A stretch of DNA of 64,000 nucleotides, taken from Arthrobacter pullicola (lineage in GTDB: Bacteria; Actinomycetota; Actinomycetes; Actinomycetales; Micrococcaceae). Positions 17,487-28,444 of the stretch are shown here, piece by piece (the first letter of the stretch is position 1; each line of letters begins with the position of its first letter). The stretch lies in the NCBI RefSeq assembly GCF_014836875.1, contig NZ_JACSQC010000007.1, positions 64,555-128,554 of the forward strand, read 5' to 3'. A model generated the notes under the pieces. It did not search any database. It was not told where the DNA came from and worked only from the letters and a program-made list of their open reading frames with translations. The translations under genes were made by a program, and so were the position numbers.

Positions 17487-19112
17487 GTGCCACAAAGCAA
17501 TGATCAGCGCGCCGGAAGCGGCATGCGCCCCGAACGGGTCCGTCCCGTCACGCTGGGCGAGGCCGCGGGAGCGCTGCCCCCGGGAGCACCTGCGATCCAG
17601 GCTGCCCCCGGCACCGGAACGGAGGCATGGGGAACGGAACTGACCGGCGTCAGCATCAACTCGCGTCTGGTCGTTCCCGGGGATCTCTACCTGGCCCTTC
17701 CCGGCGCCCGCCACCACGGGGCCGTCTTCGCGGGCGACGCCGCGGCCGCGGGGGCGGTTGCAGTGCTCACGGACAGCGCCGGGCTCCCGCAGCTTCCCGA
17801 AACCGGGCTGCCGGTCTTTACCGCCGAGGACATCCGGCGGCTCGTCGGGCCGCTTTCGGCAGCGGTCTTCAACAGCCAGCCGCGCGACGGCTCCGCGCCC
17901 GTGCTCTACGGGGTCACCGGAACCAACGGTAAAACCACCACCACGTATTTCATCAACTCGCTCCTGCAGGCGCTGGGGAAATCCACCGGGCTGATCGGCA
18001 CCATCGAAATCCTGGCCGGCGGCGAAGCCATTCCCAGTGTGCTGACGACGCCGGAATCGCCCCAGGTCCATGGGCTGCTCGCCCTGATGCGCGAGCGGGG
18101 CCTGGACGCTGCCGCCATGGAGGTCTCCTCGCACGCGATCTCCTACCGGCGGGTGGACGGGGTGGTTTTCGACGTCGCCGGGTTCACCAACCTCACCCAG
18201 GACCACCTCGACCTGCACGGGTCCATGGAGGAATATTTCGAGGCCAAAGCCGCACTGTTCAAGGCCGACCGGTGCCGGCGCGCGGTCGTGACCGTCGACG
18301 ATGCCTGGGGCCGGCAGATGGCCGGCGTGGCAGGGGAGCGGGCCGTCACCCTTTCGACCAGCGGTGAGGCCACCGGCGCCGACTGGCAGGTCCATGCCAT
18401 CACCCGCGACGGACTCGGGCACACCTTCGAACTGCGTCCCCTGCAGGGCAGGCCGCTGCAGGTCAGGACCGGGCTGCCCGGAACCTTCAACGTTTCCAAT
18501 GCCGCACTGGCCCTGACCATGGTCCTGCAGTCAGGTGCCTCCGCGGAGGAGATCCAGCGGGCGCTCGATGAGCACGACCCGTTCACGGTCGAAGTTCCCG
18601 GACGCATGCAGCTCATCAGCGAATCCCCCGCAGCGATTGTTGACTTTGCCCACAACCCCGATGCCCTTTCGCGCACCCTGGAATCGGTCCGGCGCCCCGG
18701 CGGCCGGGTGATCGTGGTCTTCGGTGCCACCGGCGAGCGTGACCAGACCAAGCGGCCCCTGATGGGTGCCATCGCGGCCCGGCTTGCCGACGTGGTAATC
18801 GTCACCGATGACGATCCCCACGATGAGGACGAAGCCGCCATCCGGGCGGACGTGCTGCGCGGCGCGCACAGCCAGCAGGCCACCTCCGGACGCAGCTGCA
18901 CCATCCTGGAGGTTGCTCCGCGTGCTGCCGCCATTGCCCGTGCCGTGGAGGCCGCAGGCCCGCAGGACACCGTGCTGGTGGCAGGACGCGGGCACGAGGT
19001 CTGGCAGGAGGTCAAGGGCGTGAACCTGGCCCTGGATGACCGGGTCGAATTGCGGGCCGCCCTGGCACAGGCCGGATTCACGGTGCTTTCAGGCGACGGG
19101 GTAGAGTCCTAA
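17487..19112 (+). CDS. murE: UDP-N-acetylmuramoyl-tripeptide synthetase MurE
   Basis: 541 residues, Mur ligase fold: [12 protein letters not shown] (ATP loop, about 142-153), AAAMEVSSHAISYRR, TNLTQDHLDLHG, IVDFAHNPDAL and VVFGATGERDQTKRPLMG. The enzyme adds the third amino acid to UDP-MurNAc-L-Ala-D-Glu. The specificity motif is DDDPHDED (441-448), where meso-DAP-adding enzymes have DNPR. Lysine-adding MurE enzymes have D(D/N)P without the Arg, so L-Lys is the likely substrate, consistent with Micrococcaceae peptidoglycan; this is an inference. The GTG start is 15 nt after ftsI. About 20 extra N-terminal residues precede the family core. Confidence 0.95.
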   Translation: MPQSNDQRAGSGMRPERVRPVTLGEAAGALPPGAPAIQAAPGTGTEAWGTELTGVSINSRLVVPGDLYLALPGARHHGAVFAGDAAAAGAVAVLTDSAGLPQLPETGLPVFTAEDIRRLVGPLSAAVFNSQPRDGSAPVLYGVTGTNGKTTTTYFINSLLQALGKSTGLIGTIEILAGGEAIPSVLTTPESPQVHGLLALMRERGLDAAAMEVSSHAISYRRVDGVVFDVAGFTNLTQDHLDLHGSMEEYFEAKAALFKADRCRRAVVTVDDAWGRQMAGVAGERAVTLSTSGEATGADWQVHAITRDGLGHTFELRPLQGRPLQVRTGLPGTFNVSNAALALTMVLQSGASAEEIQRALDEHDPFTVEVPGRMQLISESPAAIVDFAHNPDALSRTLESVRRPGGRVIVVFGATGERDQTKRPLMGAIAARLADVVIVTDDDPHDEDEAAIRADVLRGAHSQQATSGRSCTILEVAPRAAAIARAVEAAGPQDTVLVAGRGHEVWQEVKGVNLALDDRVELRAALAQAGFTVLSGDGVES

Positions 19113-19118
19113 TTCGTC

Positions 19119-20609
19119 ATGATTGAACTTAATGCAGCCGAAATTGCGGCCATCACGGGCGGCGCACTGGTGGGGGCAGCAGCCGCGGACCCGTCCATCA
19201 CAGTGACCTCAGCCACGACCGACTCCCGCCAGGCGGAAGAAGGCACTCTGTTTATTGCCAAGCCGGGCGTTGCCTCCGACGGCCACCTGTTCGTCGGCCG
19301 GGCCTTCGAGTCAGGGGCCTCGCTGGCGCTCATGGAACGTCCGGTTGCCGACGGCGGCCGGGTCTACCCGGGCATCGTTGTGCCCGACGCCGTGCTTGCC
19401 ATGGGTGCGGTCGCCGCCGAAATCGTGCGGCGGCTCCGGGCGGAAGGCCCGCTGACCGTCATCGGGATCACGGGTTCCGCCGGCAAGACCACCACCAAGG
19501 ACCTCCTGGCCGGCATCCTGGCGGAGCACGGACAAACCGTTGCGCCGGTGGGTTCCTACAACGGCGAGGTCGGCGTTCCGCTGACCATCTTCACCGCTGA
19601 CCACGGCACCCGCTACCTCGTGGTGGAAATGGGCGCCACGGGCGTTGGACACATCACCTACCTGGCGGACATGGTCCGGCCGGACATCGGCGTGGTCCTT
19701 TGCGTCGGCACGGCCCACGCCGGCGAGTTCGGCGGCGTCGAGAACATCGCCCGGGCCAAGGGCGAACTGGCGGAAGCCATCGCGCCGGAGGGAACGGTCA
19801 TCCTGAACGGCGACGATATCCGCGTTGCCGCCATGGATAAGCGCACCACCGCGAAGGTCCTGCAGTTCACGTCCTCGCGCGACGAACTTCCCGGCGGGCA
19901 TCAGGTCCTCCGGGCCGTCGACGCAGGCACCGATTCCCAGGGCCGGCCGGTCTTCACCCTCCGGTTCCCGGACGGCAGCGGGCACCGGGTCGAATCCGGG
20001 CTGATCGGCGCACATCACACGGCGAACCTGCTGGCCGCCGCGGGCGCGGCATGGGCTGCCGGTATTGCCCCGGCGGACATCGCCGCAGGCCTTTCCGGCC
20101 AGAAAGCTGCCAGCCGCTGGCGGATGGAACTCACCGAGCGGCCCGACGGCGTCACCGTGATCAACGACGCCTACAACGCCAACCCCGAATCCATGCGGGC
20201 AGCCCTGCGCACCCTTGCGGAGCTCGGCAAAGGCCGCCGCACCTGGGCTGTGCTGGGCGAAATGCTCGAACTCGGTGCGGAATCCGTCACCGAACACGAC
20301 GCGATCGGGCGCTATGTGGTGCGCCTGAACATCTCAAAACTCATCGTCGTCGGAACCGGAGCACGCGCTCTGCACACGGGCGCCGTCATGGAAGGATCCT
20401 GGGGCGATGAGTCCCAGTTCGTCCAGACACCCGAGGAGGCCCAGGCCGTTCTCGAAGCGGCCCTGGAACCCGGCGACATCGTTCTTTTTAAATCTTCCAA
20501 CGGAGCCGGACTGCGGTTCCTTGGTGATCGGATTGCCTTGAATACCCCAATCGAAGGTCCAGCTGACGCGGAGACCCCCGCCGATTCCGCCACGCGGGGT
20601 GGACTGTGA
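19119..20609 (+). CDS. murF: UDP-N-acetylmuramoyl-tripeptide-D-alanyl-D-alanine ligase
   Basis: 496 residues. MurF hallmarks are [19 protein letters not shown], the ATP loop [40 protein letters not shown] and the [16 protein letters not shown] motif that is specific to MurF. It completes the UDP-MurNAc-pentapeptide in the cytoplasm. ATG 19119 lies 6 nt after the murE stop, and the stop overlaps the mraY start (TGATG). Length is normal, with a short acidic C-terminal extension. No separate ddl gene for D-Ala-D-Ala is present in this cluster. Confidence 0.96.
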   Translation: MIELNAAEIAAITGGALVGAAAADPSITVTSATTDSRQAEEGTLFIAKPGVASDGHLFVGRAFESGASLALMERPVADGGRVYPGIVVPDAVLAMGAVAAEIVRRLRAEGPLTVIGITGSAGKTTTKDLLAGILAEHGQTVAPVGSYNGEVGVPLTIFTADHGTRYLVVEMGATGVGHITYLADMVRPDIGVVLCVGTAHAGEFGGVENIARAKGELAEAIAPEGTVILNGDDIRVAAMDKRTTAKVLQFTSSRDELPGGHQVLRAVDAGTDSQGRPVFTLRFPDGSGHRVESGLIGAHHTANLLAAAGAAWAAGIAPADIAAGLSGQKAASRWRMELTERPDGVTVINDAYNANPESMRAALRTLAELGKGRRTWAVLGEMLELGAESVTEHDAIGRYVVRLNISKLIVVGTGARALHTGAVMEGSWGDESQFVQTPEEAQAVLEAALEPGDIVLFKSSNGAGLRFLGDRIALNTPIEGPADAETPADSATRGGL

Positions 20610-21715
20610 TGATTTCACTCCTCATCGGCTGCTCCCTGGCGCTGGTCCTGGCCTTCGCGGGCACGCCGCTCTTTATCCGCTTCCTGGTCCGCAAGGGCTA
20701 CGGACAGTTTGTCCGCGACGACGGTCCGACGTCGCACCACACCAAGCGCGGCACGCCCACCATGGGCGGGGCCGTGATTGTCGCCTCCGTGGTGGCGTCC
20801 TACTTCGTCACCCACCTCATTAGCCACGCGATCAACCCGACCAGCTTTGGCCCGTCGGCATCCGGTCTCCTGGTGCTGTTCCTGATGGTGGGGATGGGCC
20901 TGGTCGGGTTTATCGACGACTACACGAAGATCTCGCGGCAGCGCTCCCTTGGCCTGAATGCGAAGGCCAAGATCACGCTGCAGGCGATCGTCGGGATTGT
21001 CTTCGCCGTCCTGGCGCTGCAGTTCCCGGATGAGGGCGGGCTCACGCCTGCATCAACCAATATCTCCTTCGTCCGCGACACTGCCCTGGACCTGGCGTTC
21101 GCGGGAACCATCATCGGTGCGATCCTCTTCATCCTTTGGTCAAGCATCATCATCACGGCCGCCACCAACGGCGTGAACCTTGCCGACGGGCTGGACGGCC
21201 TCGCGGCCGGCGCCTCGGTGCTGGTCTTCGGCGCCTACTTCCTGATCGGTATCTGGCAGTCCAACCAGAGCTGCCTGGGCGCCCCCGCAGATTCCGGCGT
21301 CTGCTACGAAGTCCGTGACCCGCTGGACCTGGCACTGCTCGCCGGGGCCATGGCCGGCGCGCTGATCGGCTTCCTCTGGTGGAACACCTCACCGGCAAAG
21401 ATTTTCATGGGCGACACCGGTTCCCTGGCGATCGGCGGCGCCATTGCTGCCTTCGCGATCCTGTCCCGGACCGAACTGCTGCTGGTGATCCTGGCCGGCC
21501 TGTTCGTCATCATCTCCGCCTCAGTCATCATCCAGGTGGGGTACTTCAAGCTCAGCGGCGGCAAACGCGTGTTCAAGATGGCACCGCTGCAGCACCACTT
21601 CGAGCTCAAGGGCTGGGCAGAGGTCACGGTGGTGGTCCGTTTCTGGATCATCGGCGGACTGTGCGTCGCACTGGCACTGGGGCTCTTCTACGCCGATTGG
21701 GTGGCCGGACAATGA
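20609..21715 (+). CDS. mraY: Phospho-N-acetylmuramoyl-pentapeptide-transferase
   Basis: About 368 residues, polytopic with around ten membrane helices. It transfers phospho-MurNAc-pentapeptide to undecaprenyl phosphate to form lipid I. Signatures are [36 protein letters not shown] with the catalytic aspartates, [16 protein letters not shown], and [13 protein letters not shown] followed by [12 protein letters not shown]. The ATG overlaps the murF stop; a GTG 3 nt earlier is an alternative. The loop around [20 protein letters not shown] is an insertion between helices found in actinobacterial MraY. It overlaps murD by 4 nt. Confidence 0.96.
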   Translation: MISLLIGCSLALVLAFAGTPLFIRFLVRKGYGQFVRDDGPTSHHTKRGTPTMGGAVIVASVVASYFVTHLISHAINPTSFGPSASGLLVLFLMVGMGLVGFIDDYTKISRQRSLGLNAKAKITLQAIVGIVFAVLALQFPDEGGLTPASTNISFVRDTALDLAFAGTIIGAILFILWSSIIITAATNGVNLADGLDGLAAGASVLVFGAYFLIGIWQSNQSCLGAPADSGVCYEVRDPLDLALLAGAMAGALIGFLWWNTSPAKIFMGDTGSLAIGGAIAAFAILSRTELLLVILAGLFVIISASVIIQVGYFKLSGGKRVFKMAPLQHHFELKGWAEVTVVVRFWIIGGLCVALALGLFYADWVAGQ

Positions 21716-23253
21716 GCAGTCCTTACCTTGAGACCCCGCGCCTGGCTCCACTGACCACCTGGGATGCGGACTGGCGCGGACTGCGGGTTGTGGTGGCCGG
21801 CATCGGCCTGTCCGGATTCTCCGCAGCCGACACACTCATTGAGCTCGGCGCCCGGGTGGTGGTGTTCGACGGCCGTGACTCGGAAGAGAACCGCGGCAAG
21901 GCCGACACCCTGCGGATCGTCGGCGCCGCCGATGTGCTGCTTGGCCCGGAACATGCCCTGACGCTGCCGCTGGTGGACGGCGAACAGGCTGAGCTGGTTG
22001 TGACCTCGCCCGGGTTCAGCCCGTCCCATCCGGTGCTGGCCGCAGCCGCTGCCGCCGGCGTCCCCATTTGGGGCGACGTCGAGCTGGCCTGGCGGGTTCG
22101 GATCCGCGAAGGCCGTCCCACGGCTCCCTGGCTGGCGATCACCGGGACAAACGGAAAGACGACCACGGTCTCGATGACCGAGAGCATGCTGCGCGCCGCC
22201 GGGCTGCGCGCCATCGCCGCCGGGAACGTCGGAACTCCGATCCTCGACGCCATCCGTGACCCGCAGGGCTGGGACGCGATCGCCGTCGAACTTTCCAGTT
22301 TCCAGCTGCACTGGACGCACACCTTGTCTCCGCTGGCCAGCGTCTGCCTGAACGTGGCCGAAGACCACGTGGACTGGCACGGCGGTTATGACGCCTACCT
22401 GGCGGACAAGGCGAAGGTCTACGAAAACACCCAGGTGGCGTGCGTCTACAACGCCGAGCAGGCCGAGACCGAACGCATGGTTGAAGACGCCGAGGTTGTG
22501 GAGGGCTGCCGGGCCGTTGGTTTCACCACGGGCATGCCCGCCATCAGCATGGTCGGCATCGTGGAAGGGCTGCTGGTGGACCGCGCGTTCATTGAACAGC
22601 GCCGCGACTCGGCCGCCGAACTCGCTTCCCTCGATGACCTGGGGGATACCGCACCGCGCCATCTGGCAGCCAACGCCCTGGCAGCCGCGGCACTGGTCCG
22701 CGCCTTTGGTGTGGACCCCGTGGCCGTCCGTGACGGGCTGCGCAATTATGCTCCCGGCGGGCACCGGATCGAGCCGGTCGCAAAGCTCCACGACGTGCTG
22801 TGGGTCAATGACTCCAAGGCCACCAACCCGCATGCCGCCGCGGCCTCCCTGGCCGCCTTCCGCCCCGTTGTCTGGATCGCCGGCGGGCTGTCCAAGGGTG
22901 TGCACTATGACGACCTCGTCCGGGCCCACGGGGACCGGCTCCGCGCCGTCGTGCTCATCGGCACGGATTCGAGTGAGCTGCGCGGCGCTTTGGTCCGACA
23001 CGCCCCGGATGTCCCGGTAATCGAAGCTGCGGCAGCGGAGACTGGAAGGGAAGGCACGCCCACAGGCGAAGCGGTCATGGCGAATGCAGTAGCGGCCGCG
23101 GCTGCCGTGGCTGAGGCCGGGGACACGGTCCTGATGGCGCCGGCATCGGCGTCCATGGACCAGTTCCGTTCCTACGCCCACCGCGGCGAGGCCTTCATCG
23201 AAGCTGTCCGCGGTTACGTGGAAGGACAGGCGCAGACCACCAAGGAGCCGTAG
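21712..23253 (+). CDS. murD: UDP-N-acetylmuramoylalanine-D-glutamate ligase
   Basis: 513 residues. The N-terminal Rossmann segment [20 protein letters not shown], the ATP loop [46 protein letters not shown] and [16 protein letters not shown] identify MurD, which adds D-Glu to UDP-MurNAc-L-Ala. The true start is ATG 21712, overlapping the mraY stop; any longer reading would lie inside mraY in another frame. At 513 residues it is longer than E. coli MurD (438), with insertions in the C-terminal domain around the [14 protein letters not shown] loop. Confidence 0.95.
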   Translation: MSSPYLETPRLAPLTTWDADWRGLRVVVAGIGLSGFSAADTLIELGARVVVFDGRDSEENRGKADTLRIVGAADVLLGPEHALTLPLVDGEQAELVVTSPGFSPSHPVLAAAAAAGVPIWGDVELAWRVRIREGRPTAPWLAITGTNGKTTTVSMTESMLRAAGLRAIAAGNVGTPILDAIRDPQGWDAIAVELSSFQLHWTHTLSPLASVCLNVAEDHVDWHGGYDAYLADKAKVYENTQVACVYNAEQAETERMVEDAEVVEGCRAVGFTTGMPAISMVGIVEGLLVDRAFIEQRRDSAAELASLDDLGDTAPRHLAANALAAAALVRAFGVDPVAVRDGLRNYAPGGHRIEPVAKLHDVLWVNDSKATNPHAAAASLAAFRPVVWIAGGLSKGVHYDDLVRAHGDRLRAVVLIGTDSSELRGALVRHAPDVPVIEAAAAETGREGTPTGEAVMANAVAAAAAVAEAGDTVLMAPASASMDQFRSYAHRGEAFIEAVRGYVEGQAQTTKEP

Positions 23254-24588
23254 ATGGTGACCACGCCCACGGGCAAGGCCCGGAAGCCGGCGGCGCGGAA
23301 ACGCCCGGCGGCCCCAGCGGTCCGGACGGCATCCCGGCCGGCACCCAAACCGGCGGGATCAGCGGCCGGCAAGGCCGCATCCGCAGCCCGGACTCCTGCC
23401 CCGAGGCGCCGGCTCAAGGACCACTACGAGCGGTTCATGGTCCTGCTGGAGGGGAGTGGCTCCCAGGCCACCGGCTCCAGCTACTACATGATCCTCGGCT
23501 CGGCACTGGCGCTCACGGTCATCGGCCTGATGATGGTGCTCTCCGCCTCCTCCGTCGAAGCGATTGCCGCAGCCGCAGGCTCCGGAGCCAACGCAGCCAG
23601 CACCTTTGACCTGTTCGTTAAGCAGCTCATCTTCGCTGCCATCGGTGTTGCGGCCATGCTCCTGCTGTCCAAGTTCGGTCCGCGTTTCTACCGGTTTATC
23701 GCGTGGTTTGCACTCCTCGGAGCAGGTTTCCTGCTGGTCCTGGTGCTGATCATCGGTGAAGAGGTCAACGGCAACAAGAACTGGCTGACGTTCGGACCGG
23801 TCACCGGACAACCGTCGGAGGCTGCCAAACTCGCCATGGCAATCTGGCTGGCCATGGTCCTCTCCCGCAAAAAAGGCCTCATCGACCAGCCAATGCATGC
23901 ACTCATACCGGCCGTTCCCGGCGCCGGCATCCTGATCGCCTTGGTGATGGCCGGACACGACCTCGGCACCGTGCTCATCATGGGCGCGATCATGCTGGCC
24001 GCCCTCTTTTTCGCCGGGGTGCGCTTGAAGCTCCTGGGCCTCCTGGCGCTGGGCGCCGTTGCCGGGGGCCTGCTGATGTCCGCAGTCAGCGGTAACCGGA
24101 CCAGCCGGATCAGCGCCTGGCTCCAGCTCGACTGTTCGGGCGGGCTGTGCGACCAGGCCAACGCCGGAATGTACGCCCTGGCTTCCGGAGGCTGGCTGGG
24201 AGTCGGCATTGGCCAGAGCCGGCAGAAATGGACCTGGATTCCCGAGGCCCACAACGACTTCATCTTCGCCATTATCGGCGAGGAGTTCGGACTGCTTGGC
24301 ACGATGGTGGTCCTGGTGCTCTTCGGTATCCTTGCAGTGGCCACGGTGCGGGTGACCATGCGGCACACCCAGCCGTTCATCCGGATCGTCTGCGGCTGCA
24401 TCCTGGTCTGGATCATCGGCCAGGCCTTCGTCAACATTGCGATGGTCACCGGCCTGTTCCCCGTGATCGGCGTTCCGCTTCCGTTCATCTCCTACGGCGG
24501 ATCTTCGCTGACGTTCACCTTGGCCGCCGTCGGCGTGCTCCTGTCCTTTGCCCGCACTATCCCTGAAAGGGAACCCGCAGCTCCATGA
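23254..24588 (+). CDS. ftsW: Septal peptidoglycan polymerase/lipid II transglycosylase FtsW
   Basis: 444 residues, SEDS family with ten predicted membrane helices. A basic, Ala/Pro-rich cytoplasmic N-terminus of about 60 residues precedes [13 protein letters not shown], the first SEDS motif. The extracellular loop with [19 protein letters not shown] holds the catalytic Asp region, and [13 protein letters not shown] is the family C-terminal signature. FtsW polymerises glycan from lipid II together with FtsI. The start codon directly follows the murD stop, and the end overlaps murG by 4 nt. RodA is excluded by the genomic context. Confidence 0.95.
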   Translation: MVTTPTGKARKPAARKRPAAPAVRTASRPAPKPAGSAAGKAASAARTPAPRRRLKDHYERFMVLLEGSGSQATGSSYYMILGSALALTVIGLMMVLSASSVEAIAAAAGSGANAASTFDLFVKQLIFAAIGVAAMLLLSKFGPRFYRFIAWFALLGAGFLLVLVLIIGEEVNGNKNWLTFGPVTGQPSEAAKLAMAIWLAMVLSRKKGLIDQPMHALIPAVPGAGILIALVMAGHDLGTVLIMGAIMLAALFFAGVRLKLLGLLALGAVAGGLLMSAVSGNRTSRISAWLQLDCSGGLCDQANAGMYALASGGWLGVGIGQSRQKWTWIPEAHNDFIFAIIGEEFGLLGTMVVLVLFGILAVATVRVTMRHTQPFIRIVCGCILVWIIGQAFVNIAMVTGLFPVIGVPLPFISYGGSSLTFTLAAVGVLLSFARTIPEREPAAP

Positions 24589-25694
24589 CGCAGTCCCCAC
24601 TTTCCGTAGTACTCGCCGGAGGCGGCACAGCCGGGCACATCAGCCCGCTCCTGGCCATTGCCGACGCCGTTAGGCAGTTGCGGCCGGACGCCCGCATTAA
24701 GGTGGTGGGCACGTCCTCCGGCATGGAGACCCGTCTGGTCCCGGCAGCCGGCTATGAGCTGGCGGTGATTGAGCGGGTACCGATGCCGCGCCGGCCCAGC
24801 GGCGACCTGGCCCGGCTTCCGGCCAGGCTTTCCCGGGCCGTCCGGCAGGCGGGGGAGATTCTCGACGAAGCGCAGGCCGACGTCGTGGTGGGGGTCGGGG
24901 GCTACGTCTCGACACCGGTCTACCTCGCGGCACGGAAGCGGCGGATCCCCATCATCGTGCACGAAGCCAACGCCCGCCCCGGCCTGGCCAACCGGGTCGG
25001 TGCCCGGAACGCCGACGTTGTGGGTGTGGCCTTCGAAGAAACCAAGCTGCCCGGTGCCCGCTGGGTCGGCATGCCCATGCGCCGGGAGATCTCCCAGCTG
25101 GACCGGGCCGCAGCCCGCGGCACAGCCCGTTCCGCCCTCGGACTGGAGCCGGACCTGCCCACCCTGGTGGTGACCGGCGGTTCCTCCGGAGCGGCCAGCA
25201 TTAACGCGGCCGTGACCGCTGCCCTGCCTGCCCTGTCCGCGGCCGGGATCCAGACCCTCCACGTGACCGGCCGCGGCAAAGCGGCGGCCGATGCCGAAGG
25301 CAAGGCCCTGACGGCGCCGCTCTACCGCCAGGTCGAGTACGTCGACGGCATGGAACTGGCTTATGCGGCAGCTGACCTCCTGCTGGCCCGCTCCGGTGCC
25401 GGAACCGTCAGCGAAATCTCCGCTGTAGGGCTGCCCGCCGTCCTGGTGCCGCTGCCGCATGGCAACGGTGAGCAGGCGCTCAATGCCGCCGGACTGGTGG
25501 ACGCCGGAGGCGCCCTGCTGGTCCGCGACTCCCTCTTCACCCCCGAATGGATTTCGGAGAAACTCATCCCGCTGCTGCTGGACCCGGCGGCACTGGAAAC
25601 CATGGCAGCCGCATCGGCAGCCAGGGGTATCCGGGACGCAGACACCCGGATGGCCACCCTGATCCTGGAAGCAGCGGAACGGAAAGCAGTATGA
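24585..25694 (+). CDS. murG: UDP-N-acetylglucosamine-N-acetylmuramyl-pentapeptide transferase
   Basis: 369 residues, GT28/GT-B fold. The N-terminal G-loop [52 protein letters not shown], the second G-loop [15 protein letters not shown] and [20 protein letters not shown] are diagnostic. It converts lipid I to lipid II on the inner face of the membrane. Overlaps of 4 nt with both ftsW and murC show a tightly coupled transcript. Length and motif order are ordinary. Confidence 0.96.
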   Translation: MTQSPLSVVLAGGGTAGHISPLLAIADAVRQLRPDARIKVVGTSSGMETRLVPAAGYELAVIERVPMPRRPSGDLARLPARLSRAVRQAGEILDEAQADVVVGVGGYVSTPVYLAARKRRIPIIVHEANARPGLANRVGARNADVVGVAFEETKLPGARWVGMPMRREISQLDRAAARGTARSALGLEPDLPTLVVTGGSSGAASINAAVTAALPALSAAGIQTLHVTGRGKAAADAEGKALTAPLYRQVEYVDGMELAYAAADLLLARSGAGTVSEISAVGLPAVLVPLPHGNGEQALNAAGLVDAGGALLVRDSLFTPEWISEKLIPLLLDPAALETMAAASAARGIRDADTRMATLILEAAERKAV

Positions 25695-27112
25695 GCACGA
25701 TCGAAACTCCGGCACTGGGCCGCGTCCACTTCATCGGCCTCGGCGGCGCCGGGATGTCCGCCGTCGCCCGGGTCATGCTGGGCCGGGGAGTGGCTGTCTC
25801 CGGCTCCGATGCAAGGGACTCAGCGGGGCTGCGTGCCCTTGAGGCACTCGGTGCCAGGATCTCGGTGGGCCACGACGCCGCCAACGTCCGCGACGTGGAT
25901 ACCGTGGTGATTTCCACGGCCATCCGTCCGGACAACCCCGAGCTTGCCGCCGCTGAAGCGGCGGGCCTGCGGATCATCCACCGCTCAGTGGCACTCGCCG
26001 CGGCGATGGGCGGCCAGGACCTGGTGGCTGTCGCGGGGACCCACGGCAAGACCACTACGACGGCGATGATCACCGTCCTGCTGCGCGAAGCGGGCCTGGA
26101 CCCCTCCTTCGCCATCGGCGGGGACGTGGCAGCACTGGGGGTCAATGCCGCGGCCGGTTCGGGCAGCGTGTTTGTCGCCGAAGCCGACGAGTCCGACGGG
26201 TCCTTCCTGAACTATTCACCGCAGATCACTGTGGTGACCAACGTGGAAGCTGACCACCTGGACCACTACGGGACCGCCGAGGCTGTGTTCGCGTCCTTCG
26301 ACAGGTTCGTCGAACTGCTTCCCCCCGACGGACTGCTTGTCGCCTGCGCCGACGATCCCGGTGTCCGGGACCTCCTGCACCGGAACACACCCCCGCGGAC
26401 CAGGACCTACGGCTACGGTCCGGAAGCAGACGTACGCATCACCGGCACAACGGCCGATGGCCGGACCAGCTCCAGCACTCTGCAGTTCTCCGCTTCGGGC
26501 CGGGAACAGCAGCAGCTGCTGCAGCTCCAGGTGCCCGGCAGGCACAACATACTCAACGCCGCGGCGGCTTTCTGCGTGGCACTGGACCTGGGCATCGAAC
26601 CGCAGGCCGCTGCGGATGGCCTGGCGGCTTTTACCGGTGCTGCCCGGAGGTTCGAAGCCAAGGGAACGGCACGCGGTGTCCGGGTCTTTGACGACTACGC
26701 CCACCACCCCACCGAGGTGGCCGCTGCCATGCAGGCAGCCCGGGCGGTCGCGGGGGACAAGGCCGTGCATGTGCTGTTCCAGCCCCATCTGTTCAGCCGT
26801 ACCCGGAACTTCGCCGCAGAGTTTGCAGCCGCGCTGGATCTGGCCGACTCGGTGACGGTGCTGGAGATCTACCCTGCGCGGGAGGACCCGATTCCCGGTG
26901 TCTCCAGCAGGCTCATCACCGACCGGCTGAGCGCCCCCGGAGAGGTGGCACCGGACCCGCTTACCGCTGTGCGGTCCGTCGCAGCCCGGGCCGTGGAAGG
27001 GGACATTGTCCTGACCGTGGGCGCCGGTGACGTCACCCAATACGGGGCCGTCATCCTGGAGGCACTTGCCGCAGCCGCAGACGGCACGGAAAGCGGTGCC
27101 GGTGGCAGGTAG
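25691..27112 (+). CDS. murC: UDP-N-acetylmuramate-L-alanine ligase
   Basis: 473 residues. MurC motifs: [19 protein letters not shown] at the start, [20 protein letters not shown] (ATP loop), [50 protein letters not shown] continuing to HHPTEV, and [12 protein letters not shown]. It attaches L-Ala to UDP-MurNAc, the first peptide-forming step. ATG 25691 overlaps the murG stop. The end overlaps the ftsQ start by about 11 nt. No murB gene lies in this cluster. Confidence 0.96.
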   Translation: MSTIETPALGRVHFIGLGGAGMSAVARVMLGRGVAVSGSDARDSAGLRALEALGARISVGHDAANVRDVDTVVISTAIRPDNPELAAAEAAGLRIIHRSVALAAAMGGQDLVAVAGTHGKTTTTAMITVLLREAGLDPSFAIGGDVAALGVNAAAGSGSVFVAEADESDGSFLNYSPQITVVTNVEADHLDHYGTAEAVFASFDRFVELLPPDGLLVACADDPGVRDLLHRNTPPRTRTYGYGPEADVRITGTTADGRTSSSTLQFSASGREQQQLLQLQVPGRHNILNAAAAFCVALDLGIEPQAAADGLAAFTGAARRFEAKGTARGVRVFDDYAHHPTEVAAAMQAARAVAGDKAVHVLFQPHLFSRTRNFAAEFAAALDLADSVTVLEIYPAREDPIPGVSSRLITDRLSAPGEVAPDPLTAVRSVAARAVEGDIVLTVGAGDVTQYGAVILEALAAAADGTESGAGGR

Positions 27113-28226
27113 GAAGCCCAGACAGCCTCCTGCCGGCGCCGGCGGAGAGCTTCGGCCGCCTTCAGCATCGCGCGGGGACGGAGGCACGGCTGCCCCGGGC
27201 CCCCACACCGGACGCACCGTTCCCGGACGCACCGCGCCGGATACGCCGGGTGCCGCGGGTACGCCCGCCGGTCCCCGTTCCGCAGCGAACTCATCCAAGG
27301 TGCAGCTGATTCCGGGTGGGGGTGCCCAGATCCACGAACTCCGGCCGGGCGGAGGCCGCGGCGGTGCCCCCGGGGCTCCGGAAGAGATCCGGGCTGCCCG
27401 GGACTGGGAGCCAGCGTCTCCCGGACGGTCCGGCGCCAGCCGGGCCGCCCCGGCACCGGGTAAACCGTCCGGGCCTGCGGACGATGTACAGGGGCCGGGC
27501 CCCGAAGCCAGCATCCTGGTGTTCCCCGAGCCCCCGGTACGGCGCCGGCGCCGGTACGTGCTGATGGGCACCGGAGTGGCCGCAGCGCTGCTCGCGGCCC
27601 TGTTTGCCGTGCTGTTTTTCTCGCCGGCGCTGGAGGTCAAGAACCTGCAGGTGCAGGGAAATTCACTGCTGACCGTGGAAGAGGCCGAAGCAGCACTGGC
27701 TCCGCTGCTCGGGACACCGCTGACGCTGATATCCGATGCGGATGCCGAAGAACTCCTGGGGGGCCGCCCCGAAGTGGAAAAAGTCAAGGTAGCGGCAGTG
27801 CCGCCGTCGGATCTGCTGGTCACGATCACGGAGCGGGTGCCGGTGGCCGTCCTGCAGAACGGCCGCGAGTTCCTCCTTATCGATGAGGACGGGCGTCAGC
27901 TTAAGGCCGTGGGGGAGCGGGCAGCGGTGGCTTTGCCGCTGATCGACGGCGGTGCCGATGCGGTGAACAGCGAGGTTTTCTCCACGGTGACTGCGGTGCT
28001 GGCCGCGCTGCCGCAGAACGTGCTCTCGCAGCTGGACCATGCTTCGGCAGAGACCCTGGATTCGGTGGAGCTTAAGCTTGCGAACGGCCAGACGGTCTTT
28101 TGGGGCAGCTCGGAAGCCAACGCGGCAAAAGCGAAGGCTCTGGAAGCCCTGCTGCTGGTGCCGGCCACGGATCCGCCGGTCCAGGTGTTCGACGTGAGCA
28201 CCCCCAACCGGCCGGTGACCCGGTGA
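27102..28226 (+). CDS. ftsQ: Cell-division protein FtsQ
   Basis: About 374 residues. A long, low-complexity cytoplasmic region (about 1-145) rich in Pro, Gly, Ala and Arg is followed by one membrane helix (YVLMGTGVAAALLAALFAV and FFSPAL). The POTRA domain begins with LEVKNLQVQGNSLLTVEEAEA, and the FtsQ domain contains LLVTITERVPVAVLQNG and FLLIDEDGRQL. The start is placed at GTG 27102, with GGAAAG 8 nt upstream; GTG 27096 is 6 nt earlier. Both lie inside the end of murC. FtsQ bridges early and late divisome proteins. The extended disordered N-terminus is about six times longer than in E. coli. Confidence 0.88.
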   Translation: MAGRKPRQPPAGAGGELRPPSASRGDGGTAAPGPHTGRTVPGRTAPDTPGAAGTPAGPRSAANSSKVQLIPGGGAQIHELRPGGGRGGAPGAPEEIRAARDWEPASPGRSGASRAAPAPGKPSGPADDVQGPGPEASILVFPEPPVRRRRRYVLMGTGVAAALLAALFAVLFFSPALEVKNLQVQGNSLLTVEEAEAALAPLLGTPLTLISDADAEELLGGRPEVEKVKVAAVPPSDLLVTITERVPVAVLQNGREFLLIDEDGRQLKAVGERAAVALPLIDGGADAVNSEVFSTVTAVLAALPQNVLSQLDHASAETLDSVELKLANGQTVFWGSSEANAAKAKALEALLLVPATDPPVQVFDVSTPNRPVTR

Positions 28227-28329
28227 CCGGGCAGCGCCGGGAATACCGGGATAAGATTCTCACCGACACGCGCGGGCCGGTAATTGCGGAAGCTAACCCA
28301 GCCCCATAGCGTCGTGGATAGAGCATTAC

Positions 28330-28362
28330 TTGACATAACTATAACCCTCAAGTCGAGGGTTA
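28330..28362 (+). promoter_or_regulatory. ftsZ upstream element: TTGACA plus perfect 8-bp inverted repeat
   Basis: TTGACA (28330-28335) is followed by TAACCCTC (28342-28349), a 5-nt AAGTC centre and GAGGGTTA (28355-28362), a perfect inverted repeat. A good -10 at normal spacing from TTGACA was not found. The element may be an operator or an RNA hairpin about 80 nt before the ftsZ start. Confidence 0.5.
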
Positions 28363-28444
28363 AGGTTGTTCGGTTGAAGGTTTTGGCTGGGGAAGTCCCG
28401 GCCGCATTGATCAGTTGCACAGATTCGAACAAGGGACACAGGAC

